DNA of 64,000 nucleotides from positions 7,752-71,751 of the forward strand of contig DAOTEJ010000004.1 of assembly GCA_035454085.1 (NCBI GenBank), written 5' to 3'. The position numbers were made by a program, and so were the translations under genes. This DNA comes from DAOTEJ01 sp035454085. Lineage in GTDB: Bacteria > Pseudomonadota > Gammaproteobacteria > Burkholderiales > Burkholderiaceae_F. Below are positions 12,732-22,250 of this stretch, one piece after another; within the stretch, counting starts at the first letter, position 1; each line of letters starts with the position of its first letter. The notes below the pieces were generated by a model. That model searched no databases. It worked only from the letters and a program-made list of their open reading frames with translations, and was not told the origin of the DNA.

Positions 12732-14263
12732 CGCCGCGTGTACTCGACGCGCGCGCTGGGCGGGATCTCCTTGGGATCGCGGTAGATGTAGATCACCCGG
12801 CCCTGCGGGTGCTGCGCCAGCCAACCGGGCACGGCCTCGGTGAACAGTTCGGTGAGCGGCCGCTGCAGGCGCCCCGTGAGGTGCCACTGGCCGTGATACT
12901 GGCCCTCGATCGCGATCGGGCGGCCCTCGCGCTCGAACTGCGCCAGCTTGCCGGCCACCGAGTCGATGTCGTAGGGCTCGCGCATCGCCACGTCGAAGGC
13001 GGCGAGCAGCGCGGTGAAGGCCACCAGCATGGCGGTGGCCACGCGGCGCACGTCGACCAGGGATGGGCCGGGTCGGCGCGTGAGCAGCACGGCCCCGGCG
13101 ATCACCGCGAGCGCCCCACCCCAGTAGAAGGCGGAGGCATCGTCCAGCCCCCCGAGGCGCGCGGCCAGTCGCGGCGCGGCGACGATGGCGCCGACCCCCA
13201 GCGCCAGCACGGTGAGCGCGGGCACGAGCAGCGACCAGCGTCCGGCCAGCCGGTCCGCCAGGGCGCGCGCGGCGATCAGCGCAAAGAGCGCGAACTCGGG
13301 CAGCAGGTAGTGCCAGCGCTTGCCGCTGACGAAGCTGAAGAACACCAGGCAGAAGAGCGCGCCGAAGAGGGCGAAGCGCATGCCCGACTCATTGAGCAGT
13401 CCGCGCCGCAGTCCGCCCCACCAGCGCGGCCAGAGCAGCCAGGGCGCGAGCATCACCGGCAGCCAGGCGAGATAGAACCACCAGGGCGCCTGGTGGGCGA
13501 AGCTCTTGGCCATGCGCCCCGCGGTCTGGCCCCAGAAGATGGCGTTGCGGTACTCCTCGCCACCCGCCAGCCCGGCGGGGATGGCCCAGGCGAGGATCAT
13601 CGCCGCGCCGCCCAGCAGGGCGAGCAGCACGCCGGCGTACCAGCGCCCCCAGCGCGGCCGCGACTCGCGCATCCACCAGGGTGCGGCCAGCGCCAGCGGC
13701 AGCAGGTGCAGCAGCGCCACCGGCCCCTTGGCGTAGAGCGCGCCGCCCAGGCCGAGCGACAGCAGGAAGAATCCGCCGGCTCCCGCCTGCGTCTTCCAGG
13801 CCCGCACCAGGCCCAGGAAGCCCAGGGCCACGAAGAAGCTGATCATCGCGTCGAACATCAGCGCCGCCGCGAAGTAGCTGTAGAGCAGGCAGGCGAGCAG
13901 GATGAAGGGCGCCATGCGCGCCACTTCGGGGCGCTGCGGCCACAACTCGCGGCCCAGGCGCGCGGTGATCGCCAGCGTGCCCGCGGCGAACAGCGGCGAG
14001 ATCAGCTTGGGCCACCACTCGTTGACGCCGAACACGAACCAGCCGGCGTGCATCAGCCAGAACAGCAGCGGTGGCTTGTGGTGATAGGCCTCGCCGTTGC
14101 GGAAGGGCACCAGGAAGTCGCCCCGCGACCACATCTCCCAGGCGACGCTGGCATAGCGCGTCTCGTCGATCGGCAGCAACGGGCGGAACAGGCCTGCCGC
14201 CGCCAGTAGAGCGAGCAGCACGGCGAGCCACAGGGCGTCGGTGCGGGGGCTGTCGGACTTCAA
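12629..14263 (-). CDS. GT39 (ArnT/PMT-like) membrane glycosyltransferase
   Basis: 544-aa polytopic transferase of the ArnT/PMT superfamily. It moves a sugar from a polyprenyl phosphate donor to a periplasmic acceptor, commonly lipid A. The catalytic acidic pair of the first periplasmic loop is visible as LLPIDETRYASVAWEM, followed by YHHKPPLLFW, then about a dozen membrane helices and a periplasmic C-terminal region. It ends the three-gene leftward set GT2 - LAB-N - GT39, with 4-nt overlaps between genes, so the donor is probably made by the GT2 protein. No aminoarabinose synthesis genes are present here, so the sugar is unknown. Its last 103 bp overlap the convergent TfoX-domain gene. Confidence 0.9.
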   Translation of the reverse strand: MKSDSPRTDALWLAVLLALLAAAGLFRPLLPIDETRYASVAWEMWSRGDFLVPFRNGEAYHHKPPLLFWLMHAGWFVFGVNEWWPKLISPLFAAGTLAITARLGRELWPQRPEVARMAPFILLACLLYSYFAAALMFDAMISFFVALGFLGLVRAWKTQAGAGGFFLLSLGLGGALYAKGPVALLHLLPLALAAPWWMRESRPRWGRWYAGVLLALLGGAAMILAWAIPAGLAGGEEYRNAIFWGQTAGRMAKSFAHQAPWWFYLAWLPVMLAPWLLWPRWWGGLRRGLLNESGMRFALFGALFCLVFFSFVSGKRWHYLLPEFALFALIAARALADRLAGRWSLLVPALTVLALGVGAIVAAPRLAARLGGLDDASAFYWGGALAVIAGAVLLTRRPGPSLVDVRRVATAMLVAFTALLAAFDVAMREPYDIDSVAGKLAQFEREGRPIAIEGQYHGQWHLTGRLQRPLTELFTEAVPGWLAQHPQGRVIYIYRDPKEIPPSARVEYTRRYRGAWLAILAPGAAASAPEAPATPSPPATSPAS

Positions 14264-14577
14264 TCGTTTGGATCCGGCGGCGCCAGGCGCTGCGCGGCGT
14301 TCTTCTCGTGATGGATCAACCAGAGGTTGCGGACGTACACGATCAGGCCGAAGCCCTGGCCGAGCATGAACACCGGGTCCTCGCGGTAGGCGGCGTAAAG
14401 AAACAGAGTCAGCCCCCCGGCGAGCGAGAAGTACCAGAAGAGCACCGGCACCACGCTCTTGCGCTCACGCTCGCTGGCGATCCACTGGATCAGGAAGCGC
14501 GCCGAAAACAGCGCCTGGCCCGCGAAGCCGAAACCCAGCACCAGCCACTCGGGCAGGCTGAGGGAGTGAAGATTCAT
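14260..14577 (-). CDS. Lipid A biosynthesis N-terminal (LAB-N) domain membrane protein
   Basis: 105-aa protein with three or four membrane helices, matching the LAB-N domain: SLPEWLVLGFGFAGQALFSARFLIQWIASERERKS, then VPVLFWYFSLAGG and GLIVYVRNLWLIH. The domain is found fused to, or encoded beside, DPM1-like GT2 enzymes and GT39 transferases and is thought to help move or present polyprenyl-linked sugars. The ATG at 14577 overlaps the GT2 stop (ATGA), and its own stop overlaps the GT39 start. The biochemical role is inferred from context. Confidence 0.88.
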   Translation of the reverse strand: MNLHSLSLPEWLVLGFGFAGQALFSARFLIQWIASERERKSVVPVLFWYFSLAGGLTLFLYAAYREDPVFMLGQGFGLIVYVRNLWLIHHEKNAAQRLAPPDPND

Positions 14578-15320
14578 CACTCGATCACCGGGCGCTTCAT
14601 GCGCCTCTGCAGCCACATCACCCCGAACAGATCGACGATCCCCACCCAAAGCCGGTTGTGCACGCCGTACTTGGACCGGCCCTGAGTGCGCGGGCGGTGG
14701 TTCACGGGCACCGACACCACCTGAGCGCCCTCGCGCAGATAGAGCGCCGGCAGGAAGCGGTGCAGGTGATCGAAGAAGGGCAGGCGCAGGAACACCTCGC
14801 GCGAGAACACCTTGAGCCCGCAGCCCGTGTCGGGCGTGCGGTCGCCGAGCAGGCTGCCGCGCACCCCGTTGGCGATGCGCGAGGACAGCTTGCGCAGGCC
14901 GCTGTCGTTGCGCTTCGAGCGCCAGCCAGCGACGAGTTCAAGGCCCGGCGTGCGCTGGCCCGGGCTCACCGCGGCGAGCAGCGCAGGGATGTCGGCCGGG
15001 TCGTTTTGCGCGTCGCCGTCGAGCGTGGCAATCCACGGGAAGCGCGCCGCGCGCACCGCCGTGGACACCGCGGTGCTCTGCCCGCAGGACGCGCGATGAC
15101 GGATCACGCGCACGCGAGCAAAGCGCGCCTGCGCCTGCGCCAGGCGTTGCGGCGTGGCGTCGGTGCTGCCGTCGTCGACATAGATCACTTCAAATTCCGC
15201 GCGGCCCTCGAGGGCGGCGTGGATCTCTTCGATCAGCGGCAGGATGTTGTCGGCTTCGTTCTTGACCGGAACGACCACCGAGACCTGGCCCGAGTAATCG
15301 GGCGTCGGCACAAGACTCAT
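14577..15320 (-). CDS. GT2 polyprenyl-phosphate glycosyltransferase (DPM1/ArnC-like)
   Basis: 247-aa GT-A fold enzyme that would transfer a sugar from a nucleotide donor onto undecaprenyl phosphate on the cytoplasmic face. It has SVVVPVKNEADNI at the N terminus, YVDDGSTD, the metal-binding TLDGDAQNDP, then CGLKVFSREVF and RTQGRSKYG near the end. It lacks the two C-terminal membrane helices of ArnC, which may be supplied by the adjacent LAB-N protein. It is the first gene of the GT2 - LAB-N - GT39 operon. A 7-bp GC hairpin (15332-15351) sits 12 bases upstream of its ATG and could affect initiation. Confidence 0.92.
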   Translation of the reverse strand: MSLVPTPDYSGQVSVVVPVKNEADNILPLIEEIHAALEGRAEFEVIYVDDGSTDATPQRLAQAQARFARVRVIRHRASCGQSTAVSTAVRAARFPWIATLDGDAQNDPADIPALLAAVSPGQRTPGLELVAGWRSKRNDSGLRKLSSRIANGVRGSLLGDRTPDTGCGLKVFSREVFLRLPFFDHLHRFLPALYLREGAQVVSVPVNHRPRTQGRSKYGVHNRLWVGIVDLFGVMWLQRRMKRPVIE

Positions 15321-15392
15321 TGAGCGGGGACGGTCCGCGCCAATGCGGACCCCTTCACGATCAGGAGTTTACCGAGCGAGTCTCGTCCTCGC

Positions 15393-15962
15393 TTACACCG
15401 CGCTGAAGGCGATCCGCCCTGCAAGCTCCCACCCGCTGCTGCCACGGCGCAGCACGGCACCGTCGCCCATGCCCAGATTGGCCCCAACCAGCGCGGCGAT
15501 GTTCACCATGTGTGTGACCAGGCTCACATTGCGGCCGGCGGGCAGGCGCCCGAGCCAGGCCCGCAGTTGCGCCGTCTGGGCTGGGCCGCGCTCGCGCTCT
15601 TCGAAGAACGAATCGAGCGCCGGCAGCCCCTGCACCGGCAGCCCGGGGAAGGCCAGCCGGGCCGTGTCCCGACAGCGGCACCAGCGCGAGGAATAGACGG
15701 CGTCGAAGCGCACGCCGCGCGCGGCCAGTTCCTGCCCGAGCCGCTGCGCCTGCTCGCGTCCGGCGGCCGACAGATTGCGCTGCGTGGCGCAGTCCTCGAT
15801 GCGAAAGCCCGGCGGATCACCGATGCCTGGCTCGGTCGCGGCATGACGCAGCAGCAGCACCGCCGTGCCACCGCGCAGCGCCGACCAGGCGGCGTCATCG
15901 GCCGCGCGCACGCGCGGCAGCCAGGCCACGGCAAGGCCCGCGAGCAGGACGCGGCGGCGCAT
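15393..15962 (-). CDS. Exported histidine phosphatase family protein
   Basis: 189-aa member of the phosphoglycerate-mutase-like superfamily. The catalytic LLLRHAATEPG is near residue 40 and the second catalytic His is in LVTHMVNIAAL. The N terminus, MRRRVLLAGLAVAWLPRVRA, is a signal peptide with three arginines, so the enzyme probably acts in the periplasm. The ATG at 15962 is 11 bp after the apt stop on the same strand, and kefC, apt and this gene look like one unit. The natural phosphoester is unknown; exported relatives include lipopolysaccharide heptose phosphatases (Ais-like), which is only a suggestion. Confidence 0.84.
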   Translation of the reverse strand: MRRRVLLAGLAVAWLPRVRAADDAAWSALRGGTAVLLLRHAATEPGIGDPPGFRIEDCATQRNLSAAGREQAQRLGQELAARGVRFDAVYSSRWCRCRDTARLAFPGLPVQGLPALDSFFEERERGPAQTAQLRAWLGRLPAGRNVSLVTHMVNIAALVGANLGMGDGAVLRRGSSGWELAGRIAFSAV

Positions 15963-15973
15963 GTGCCCGACCC

Positions 15974-16519
15974 TCAGGGAAAGTCGATCAGGGTATAGAC
16001 CCCGTGACCGCTCTCGCGCAGCACGCGCGCGCCCTCCAGCGCGGGCAGGTCGATCACGGCGGCGCACTCGATCAGGTCCGCACCGAGTTGGCGCAGCAGC
16101 GCGCTGCCGGCGAACATGGTGCCGCCGGTGGCGATCAGGTCGTCCACCAGCACCACGCGCTGGCCGGGGCGCGCGGCGTCGGCGTGCATCTCCACCGTGC
16201 CCGTGCCGTACTCGAGCTCGTAGCTCGCCGCGATGGTCGCGCCGGGCAGCTTGCCCTTCTTGCGGATGGGCACGAAGCCCGCGTTGAGCCGGTAGGCGAG
16301 GATGCCGCCGATGATGAAGCCGCGCGCGTCTATGCCGGCCACGAGGTCGGGCTTCTCGTCGACGTAGCGTTGCACCAGGGCCTCGACGATCAGCGAGAGG
16401 CAGTGCGCATCGGCCAGCAGCGGCGTGATGTCGCGAAACATCACGCCCGGCTCGGGCCAATCGGGCACGGTGCGCACGCGCGCGCGCAGGTAGTCGGTGT
16501 CGATGCGGGGAGTCTTCAT
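15974..16519 (-). CDS. apt: Adenine phosphoribosyltransferase
   Basis: Purine-salvage enzyme converting adenine and PRPP to AMP plus pyrophosphate in the cytoplasm. It is 181 aa, the normal size. Hallmarks are [17 protein letters not shown] near the N terminus, the hood and loop IRKKGKLPG, and the PRPP-binding loop [14 protein letters not shown]. The start at 16519 overlaps the antiporter stop by 4 nt, so it is translationally coupled to the upstream Kef-type gene. Confidence 0.97.
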   Translation of the reverse strand: MKTPRIDTDYLRARVRTVPDWPEPGVMFRDITPLLADAHCLSLIVEALVQRYVDEKPDLVAGIDARGFIIGGILAYRLNAGFVPIRKKGKLPGATIAASYELEYGTGTVEMHADAARPGQRVVLVDDLIATGGTMFAGSALLRQLGADLIECAAVIDLPALEGARVLRESGHGVYTLIDFP

Positions 16520-18498
16520 CCTTGGAGCAGCCTCTGTTCAGCCAGTTCGATCGCCTCGGGCACGCCGCGCAGCACCACCACGTCGCCCGCCAGCAGCTTC
16601 ATGCCGGGATGCGGGTCCGCCCCGCGGATGCCGCGCCGGCGCACGGCGGTGACCTCGGCCCCGACCTCATCAAGCCCGAGGTCGCCGATTTCGCGGCCCA
16701 CCGCCTTGGCGCCCGGCGCCAGCGGCACCGAGTGCAGGCGGTCGTGGGCGTCGGCGTCCAGGCTCTCGGCCGGGTCGTCGGCGCCGTGAAAGTAGCCGCG
16801 CAGCAGCCGGTAGCGCGAGTCTCGCGCCTCGCGCACGCGGCGCACCACGCGGCTCAGCGGCACGCCCAGCAGCACGAGGGCGTGCGAGCCCAGCATGAGG
16901 CTGCCCTCGAAGATCTCGGGCACCACCTCGGTGGCTCCGGCGGCAAGCAGCTTGTCCAGATCGGCGTCGTCCTGGGTGCGCACGATGATCGGCAGGCTCG
17001 GATTGATCTCGTGCGCGAAGTGGATGAGCTTGAGCGCCGAGTGCGCGTCGTTGTAGGTGACGACCAGCGCAGAGGCCCGCGTCACCCCCGCCGCCACCAG
17101 GGTCTCGCGCCGTCCGGCGTCGCCGTAGACCACCGAGTCGCCGGCCGCCGCGGCCTCGCGCACGCGGTCCGGATCAAGGTCCAGCGCCACGTAGCCGATG
17201 CCTTCCTGCTCGAGCATCTTGGCCAGATGCTGCCCGGTGCGGCCGTAGCCCGCGACCACCACATGGTGGTCGGTGGTCATGGAGCGCTGCGCGATGCGGT
17301 GCAGTTCCAGCGACTTCTGCATCCACTCGGCGCCCGACACGCGCAGCACGATGCGGTCGGCGTGCTGCACCAGCAGTGGCGCGGCCATCATCGACAGGAG
17401 CATCGCCGCCAGCACGATCTGCAGCATGCGCGGCTCGAGCAGGTTGCCGGCCGACCCCAGCCCCAGCAGCACGAACCCGAACTCCCCCGCGGTGCACAGC
17501 GCCAGTCCGGTGCGCAATGAGGTACCCACCGAGGCACCGAACGCGCGGGTGAGCCCGAAGATGAGGGCCAGCTTGAAGGCCACGGGCACGAGCAGCGCGA
17601 GCAGCACCCAGCCGAACTGCCCGACCACCACGCGCAGGTCGAGCAGCATGCCGATGGTGATGAAGAAAAAGCCCAGCAGCACGTCGCGGAACGGCTTGAT
17701 GTCCTCCTCGACCTGGTGCCGAAACTCGGTCTCGGCGATCAGCATCCCGGCCACGAAGGCGCCCAGCGCGAGCGACAGGCCGGCCTCCTCGGTGACCCAG
17801 GCCAGGCCCAGGGTGACGAGCAGAACATTGAGGATGAACAGTTCGTGGGAGCGGCGCCGCGCGACCGTGCGGAACCAGCCGCTCATGAGCTTCTGCCCGC
17901 CCACCAGCAGCACCCCCAGCACCACCGCGGCCTTCAGGAAGGCGAGCCCCAGGGTGCGGGTCATCTCCTCGGGCGGACTGGCCAGCGCGGGGATGATCAC
18001 CAGCAGGGGCACGACCGCCAGGTCCTGGAACAGCAGCACCCCGACGATGCGCTTGCCGTGCTCGGACTCGAGTTCCAGCCGCTCGGCGAGCATCTTCATG
18101 ATGATTGCCGTCGAGCTCATCGCCAGCGCCCCGCCGAGCACGAAGGCCGCCTGCAGGCTCAGTCCCAGCCAGGGGCCGATCAGCCAGCCCAGGGCCAGCG
18201 TGAGCGCGATGGTGAGCAGGACCTGGGCGCCCCCCAGCCCGAGCACGATGCGGCGCATGCTGCGCAGCTTGGCCAGCGAGAACTCGAGCCCGATCGAGAA
18301 CATCAGGAAGACCACGCCGAACTCGGCGAGGTAGCGCGCCTCCCGGGTGTCGGGCACCAGCCCCGCCGCGTGCGGCCCCACGAGGATGCCGATCACCAGG
18401 TAGGCCAGCAGCGGGGGCAGGCCCAGGCGGCGAAAGGCCAGCACGCCGAGCACCGTGGCGGCGAGCAGCAGCAGCAGAGTGTGGAGGCCTGAACTCAC
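16516..18498 (-). CDS. Kef-type K+/H+ (monovalent cation:proton) antiporter
   Basis: 660-aa CPA2 antiporter: an N-terminal membrane domain of about 12 helices (residues 1-385) with [12 protein letters not shown] and [14 protein letters not shown], then a cytoplasmic TrkA-N nucleotide-binding domain starting [18 protein letters not shown], and a TrkA-C domain at the end. KefB/KefC of E. coli share this layout and are glutathione-gated; YbaL is another candidate, so I give no symbol. The start chosen is the GTG at 18498, which places the first helix at the N terminus; a longer form from 18579 would add an unlikely Cys/Arg-rich leader. It is divergent from kdsD with about 145 bp between. Confidence 0.9.
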   Translation of the reverse strand: MSSGLHTLLLLLAATVLGVLAFRRLGLPPLLAYLVIGILVGPHAAGLVPDTREARYLAEFGVVFLMFSIGLEFSLAKLRSMRRIVLGLGGAQVLLTIALTLALGWLIGPWLGLSLQAAFVLGGALAMSSTAIIMKMLAERLELESEHGKRIVGVLLFQDLAVVPLLVIIPALASPPEEMTRTLGLAFLKAAVVLGVLLVGGQKLMSGWFRTVARRRSHELFILNVLLVTLGLAWVTEEAGLSLALGAFVAGMLIAETEFRHQVEEDIKPFRDVLLGFFFITIGMLLDLRVVVGQFGWVLLALLVPVAFKLALIFGLTRAFGASVGTSLRTGLALCTAGEFGFVLLGLGSAGNLLEPRMLQIVLAAMLLSMMAAPLLVQHADRIVLRVSGAEWMQKSLELHRIAQRSMTTDHHVVVAGYGRTGQHLAKMLEQEGIGYVALDLDPDRVREAAAAGDSVVYGDAGRRETLVAAGVTRASALVVTYNDAHSALKLIHFAHEINPSLPIIVRTQDDADLDKLLAAGATEVVPEIFEGSLMLGSHALVLLGVPLSRVVRRVREARDSRYRLLRGYFHGADDPAESLDADAHDRLHSVPLAPGAKAVGREIGDLGLDEVGAEVTAVRRRGIRGADPHPGMKLLAGDVVVLRGVPEAIELAEQRLLQG

Positions 18499-18643
18499 AC
18501 GGCGGAGTCTACGCAGGGGTCCCGAAACGAGCGCGCCGCACCCCTTCGGGCAACACGCGGTTACGCAATCTCCCTGCAATTCTTATGCCAGCACATGGCG
18601 CGGGAGTATCATCAGCCACGGTTTTCTCAGCGCCCCAGCCCAC

Positions 18644-19657
18644 GTGAACCCGACCCCCGAGCCCGCCTCCGCCCGCACCGCGCCCGATCCCGGCCCCGGT
18701 GCGCTGGCGCTGGCTCGCGAGGTGCTGGCCATCGAGGGCGAAGCCCTCGCCGCCCTTGCCGCGCGCCTGGACGGGAGCTTCCTCGCCGCGGTGCGTCTGC
18801 TGCTCGCCTGTCGCGGCCGGGTGGTGGTCAGCGGCGTGGGCAAGAGCGGGCACATCGCGCGCAAGATCGCCGCGACGCTCGCGTCCACCGGCACGCCGGC
18901 GCTGTTCGTGCACGCGGCCGAGGCGGCTCACGGCGACCTCGGCATGGTCACCCGGCAGGACGTGTTCGTCGGCATGTCCTACTCCGGCGAGACCTCGGAA
19001 CTGCTCACCATCGTGCCCGTGCTCAAGCGCGAGGGCACGCCGCTGGTGGCGATCACCGGCAATCCGGCGAGCAGCCTGGCGCAGACCGCGGACGTGCACC
19101 TGGACGTGCATGTGGACAAGGAGGCGTGCCCGCTCAACCTCGCGCCCACCTCCTCGACCACCGCGATGCTCGCCCTGGGCGACGCCCTGGCGATCGCCTG
19201 CCTCGATGCCCGCGGCTTCGGGCCCGAGGACTTCGCGCGCTCGCATCCGGGCGGCGCGCTCGGCCGGCGCCTGCTGCTGCACGTGGCCGACGTGATGCGA
19301 ACCGGCGCCGACGTCCCCGTGGTTGTCGAGGGCGCGAGCGTGATGGAGGCGGTTCACGAGATCACCCGCAAGAAGATCGGCATGACGGCCATCGTGCGCG
19401 GCGACGGCACGGTCGCCGGCATCTTCACCGAAGGCGACCTGCGCCGCCTCATCGAGCGCGTGGGCGACGTGCGCGAGGTCCCCATCTCCGAGGTCATGAC
19501 CCGCACGCCCACGGCCATCGCGCCCGAGGCGCTCGCCGCCGAGGCCGCCGAGCTGCTGGACCGCACGCTGCGCAACCAGCTGCTGGTGGTCGACTCGCAG
19601 GGCCGGCTGGCGGGCGCGCTGCACGTGCACGACCTGATGGCAGCCAAGGTGATCTGA
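18644..19657 (+). CDS. kdsD: Arabinose-5-phosphate isomerase (Kdo synthesis)
   Basis: Converts ribulose-5-phosphate to arabinose-5-phosphate, the first committed step to Kdo of LPS inner core. It is 337 aa from a GTG start at 18644. A SIS domain (about 40-180; GVGKSGHIARKIAATLASTG, SYSGETSEL, APTSSTTAMLALGDALA) is followed by two CBS domains (about 210-335). GTG is preferred because the frame upstream gives no plausible protein. Its stop overlaps the kdsC start by one base (TGATG), beginning the kdsD-kdsC-lptC-lptA-lptB run. Confidence 0.96.
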   Translation: MNPTPEPASARTAPDPGPGALALAREVLAIEGEALAALAARLDGSFLAAVRLLLACRGRVVVSGVGKSGHIARKIAATLASTGTPALFVHAAEAAHGDLGMVTRQDVFVGMSYSGETSELLTIVPVLKREGTPLVAITGNPASSLAQTADVHLDVHVDKEACPLNLAPTSSTTAMLALGDALAIACLDARGFGPEDFARSHPGGALGRRLLLHVADVMRTGADVPVVVEGASVMEAVHEITRKKIGMTAIVRGDGTVAGIFTEGDLRRLIERVGDVREVPISEVMTRTPTAIAPEALAAEAAELLDRTLRNQLLVVDSQGRLAGALHVHDLMAAKVI

Positions 19658-20199
19658 TGAGCGACGCCGCCGCGCGCGCCGCGCGCATCCGGCTCATGGT
19701 GCTGGACGTCGACGGCGTGCTCACCGACGGGCGCCTGTACTTCGGACCGCAGGGCGAGGCCCTCAAGGCCTTTGACGTGCGCGACGGCCACGGCATCAAG
19801 CTGCTGATGGCCGGCGGCGTGGAGGTCGCGATCCTCACGGCGCGCCGCTCCGAGATCGTGGCCGCGCGCATGCGCGAACTGGGCGTGGCGCGCGTGCTGC
19901 AGGGCCAGTCCGACAAGCGCGGCGCGCTCGCCGCGCTGCTCGCCGAGCTCGGGCTCGAGCGCGAGCAGTGCGGCTACATGGGTGACGACCTGCCCGACCT
20001 CGGCGCGCTGCAACTTGCCGGCTTTGCGGCGGCGCCGGCGGACGCGGCGCCCGAAGTGCTGGCCGCGGCCCACTGGGTGGCGCCGCGCGAGGGAGGCCGC
20101 GCCGCCGTTCGCGCCGCGGCCGAGTTCGTGCTGCGTGCCCAGGAGCGCTGGGACAGCCTGCTGGCGAGCCACGTGCCCACCGACGGAGGGTCGCGATGA
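19657..20199 (+). CDS. kdsC: Kdo-8-phosphate phosphatase
   Basis: HAD-superfamily phosphatase releasing Kdo from Kdo-8-phosphate. It is 180 aa. The catalytic motif I is LMVLDVDGVLTDGRLYFG, motif II/III residues lie in ILTARRS and the Lys of QSDKRGAL, and motif IV is YMGDDLPDLGAL. It lacks a cap domain, as KdsC should. It is coupled to kdsD upstream (1-nt overlap) and lptC downstream (4-nt overlap). Confidence 0.96.
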   Translation: MSDAAARAARIRLMVLDVDGVLTDGRLYFGPQGEALKAFDVRDGHGIKLLMAGGVEVAILTARRSEIVAARMRELGVARVLQGQSDKRGALAALLAELGLEREQCGYMGDDLPDLGALQLAGFAAAPADAAPEVLAAAHWVAPREGGRAAVRAAAEFVLRAQERWDSLLASHVPTDGGSR

Positions 20200-20807
20200 A
20201 GGCCCGCGCACCGCACACCGCGGCCACCCGCGAGCGGCTCACCGCGCTGGTGGCCATTGCCCTGCTGTTGACGCTCGCGGGCGCGAGCTACTGGTACTCG
20301 ATCAAGTCGAGCCGTGGCCTGCTGCCCAACCGCAGCGATCCGCAGGCGCCCGACTTCATCGCCGACTCGATCGCGCTCACCCAGTTCGACAAGGAAGGCC
20401 GCGCCGAGCGCCGCTTCTTTGCCGACGAGATCACGCACTACCCGGACACCCGCATCGAGGTGCGCGCGCCACGCATGGTCAGCCTGCGGCCAGACCAGCC
20501 CCAGCTCGCGGTGCGCGCCGAGCGGGCGCTCGTCGAGGATGACGGTCAGAAGGTGATACTCAGCGGCAAGGTTCGTGTCACCCGCGAGCCCCACCAGGAC
20601 ACGCCCGCGATGAGCCTGGCCACCGAGCAGCTGACCGCTTACCCCGACGAGGACCGCTACGTGAGCGACGTGCCGGTGCAGCTCAAGCGCGGCGCGTCCG
20701 AGGCCACGGCACGCGGCATGGAATACGACAACGCCACGCGCCAGCTGAAGATGGCGGGCGAGGTGCGCACGCTGTTCGCCAACCAGGCGGCAGGAGGTAG
20801 GAAATGA
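20196..20807 (+). CDS. lptC: LPS transport bitopic protein LptC
   Basis: Inner-membrane-anchored periplasmic component of the LptBFGC complex that hands LPS to LptA. It is 203 aa, with one N-terminal membrane helix (about residues 13-30; [21 protein letters not shown]) followed by the beta-jellyroll domain ([25 protein letters not shown]). It overlaps kdsC and lptA by 4 nt each. Confidence 0.94.
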   Translation: MKARAPHTAATRERLTALVAIALLLTLAGASYWYSIKSSRGLLPNRSDPQAPDFIADSIALTQFDKEGRAERRFFADEITHYPDTRIEVRAPRMVSLRPDQPQLAVRAERALVEDDGQKVILSGKVRVTREPHQDTPAMSLATEQLTAYPDEDRYVSDVPVQLKRGASEATARGMEYDNATRQLKMAGEVRTLFANQAAGGRK

Positions 20808-21403
20808 GATTCGCCATCGTCCTCGCCACCCTGCTGCTGGCCAGCGCGGCGCACGCCGAACAGGCCGACCGCGACAAGCCCATCCAGGTCGAGGCCGACA
20901 AGCTCGACGCCGACGAGGTCAAGCAGGTGGCCGTCTACACCGGCAACGTGCGCGTCACGCAGGGCACGCTGCGCATGGACGGGCAGCGGCTCGAGCTGCG
21001 CGAGGACCCCGAGGGCTACCGCAGCGCCGTGGTCACGGCCGCCCCGGGCCAGCTCGTGCTGTTTCGGCAGCGTCGCGACTCCAAGACGCCCGGCGTGGAG
21101 GAGTGGGTCGAGGGCCAGGCCGAGCGCCTGGAATACGACCAGCGCACCGACCGCGTGAAGCTGGTGCAGCGGGCCAGGCTGCGCCGGCTCGAGAACGGCG
21201 AGCAGCGCGACGAGCTCACCGGCCAGCTCATCGTCTACGAGCAGCGCAGCTCGCGCACCACGGTGGAGGGCGGCCCCACGGCGAGCCCGGACGGCCGGGT
21301 ACGCACCACGATCGCGCCGCGCAAGGACCCCAAGGACGCCAAGCCCGCCGCGCCGGCGGCGCTGGCGCCCGCCCCGCAACTCGCGGCGCCACGCAAGGAC
21401 TGA
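20804..21403 (+). CDS. lptA: LPS transport periplasmic bridge protein LptA
   Basis: Periplasmic OstA-fold protein that polymerises into the bridge carrying LPS to LptD. It is 199 aa, with a signal peptide [20 protein letters not shown] (cleavage after AHA). The domain starts [20 protein letters not shown] and continues [20 protein letters not shown]. The C-terminal 25 residues are Pro/Ala-rich and look disordered. It lies in the kdsD-lptB operon with 4-nt overlap to lptC. Confidence 0.95.
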   Translation: MRFAIVLATLLLASAAHAEQADRDKPIQVEADKLDADEVKQVAVYTGNVRVTQGTLRMDGQRLELREDPEGYRSAVVTAAPGQLVLFRQRRDSKTPGVEEWVEGQAERLEYDQRTDRVKLVQRARLRRLENGEQRDELTGQLIVYEQRSSRTTVEGGPTASPDGRVRTTIAPRKDPKDAKPAAPAALAPAPQLAAPRKD

Positions 21404-21405
21404 AC

Positions 21406-22185
21406 TTGGACGCGCGCACCGACGCCCCCGCCGCCGCCGAGGTGCGTAGTCGCCTCGAGGCCACCGGCCTGCAGAAGCGCTACGGCAGCCGCATCGTGGT
21501 GAAGGACGTCTCGCTGAGCGTCGACAGCGGCGAGGTGGTCGGTCTGCTCGGCCCGAACGGCGCCGGCAAGACGACCTGCTTTTACATGGTGGTGGGCCTG
21601 GTGCCCGCCGACGGCGGATCGATCGCGCTCGACGGCCGTTCGCTGGTGCACCTGCCCATCTACAAGCGGGCCCGCCTGGGCCTGTCGTATCTGCCCCAGG
21701 AAGCCTCGGTCTTCCGCAAGCTCACGGTCGAGGAGAACATCCGCGCCGTGCTGGAACTGCAGCTCGACCGCGACGGCAACCCGCTGGGGCGCAAGGAGAT
21801 CTCGGAGCGCCTCGAGGAACTGCTCGAGGACCTGCAGATCACCCAGATCCGCACCAATCCGGCGCTCAGCCTCTCGGGCGGAGAGCGGCGGCGCACCGAG
21901 ATCGCGCGCTCGCTCGCCGCGCGGCCGCGCTTCATCCTGCTCGACGAACCGTTTGCCGGGGTCGACCCGATCGCGGTGATCGAGATCCAGCGCATCGTGC
22001 GCTTCCTCAAGGAACGCGGCATCGGCGTGCTGATCACCGACCACAACGTGCGCGAGACCCTGGGCATCTGCGACCACGCCTACATCATCAGCGAGGGCAG
22101 CGTGCTCGCAGCGGGCCGCCCGGAAGAGATCGTCGAGGACGAGTCCGTGCGCCGCGTCTACCTCGGCGAGCACTTCCGCATGTAG
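21406..22185 (+). CDS. lptB: LPS export ABC transporter ATPase LptB
   Basis: Cytoplasmic ATPase of the LptBFGC extractor. It shows Walker [11 protein letters not shown]-loop [12 protein letters not shown], signature [13 protein letters not shown], Walker [14 protein letters not shown] and H-loop [11 protein letters not shown] take a TTG start at 21406 (259 aa) because an AAGGA sequence lies 6 bases upstream; a GTG at 21442 would give 247 aa, closer to E. coli LptB. It follows lptA by 2 bp and precedes rpoN, the order usual in proteobacteria. Confidence 0.95.
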   Translation: MDARTDAPAAAEVRSRLEATGLQKRYGSRIVVKDVSLSVDSGEVVGLLGPNGAGKTTCFYMVVGLVPADGGSIALDGRSLVHLPIYKRARLGLSYLPQEASVFRKLTVEENIRAVLELQLDRDGNPLGRKEISERLEELLEDLQITQIRTNPALSLSGGERRRTEIARSLAARPRFILLDEPFAGVDPIAVIEIQRIVRFLKERGIGVLITDHNVRETLGICDHAYIISEGSVLAAGRPEEIVEDESVRRVYLGEHFRM

Positions 22186-22250
22186 GGCACGGCCATGGCC
22201 TCGTTTCTCGCAGCCCGCCGCGCCCGCTGCCTGCCCGGCAGGAGCAGGAC

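Noticed and set aside
15332..15351. Hairpin before the GT2 gene as a terminator of the upstream phosphatase gene
   Set aside because: The 7-bp stem has no T-run on the minus strand and lies 12 bp before the GT2 start, so it is at most a leader structure.
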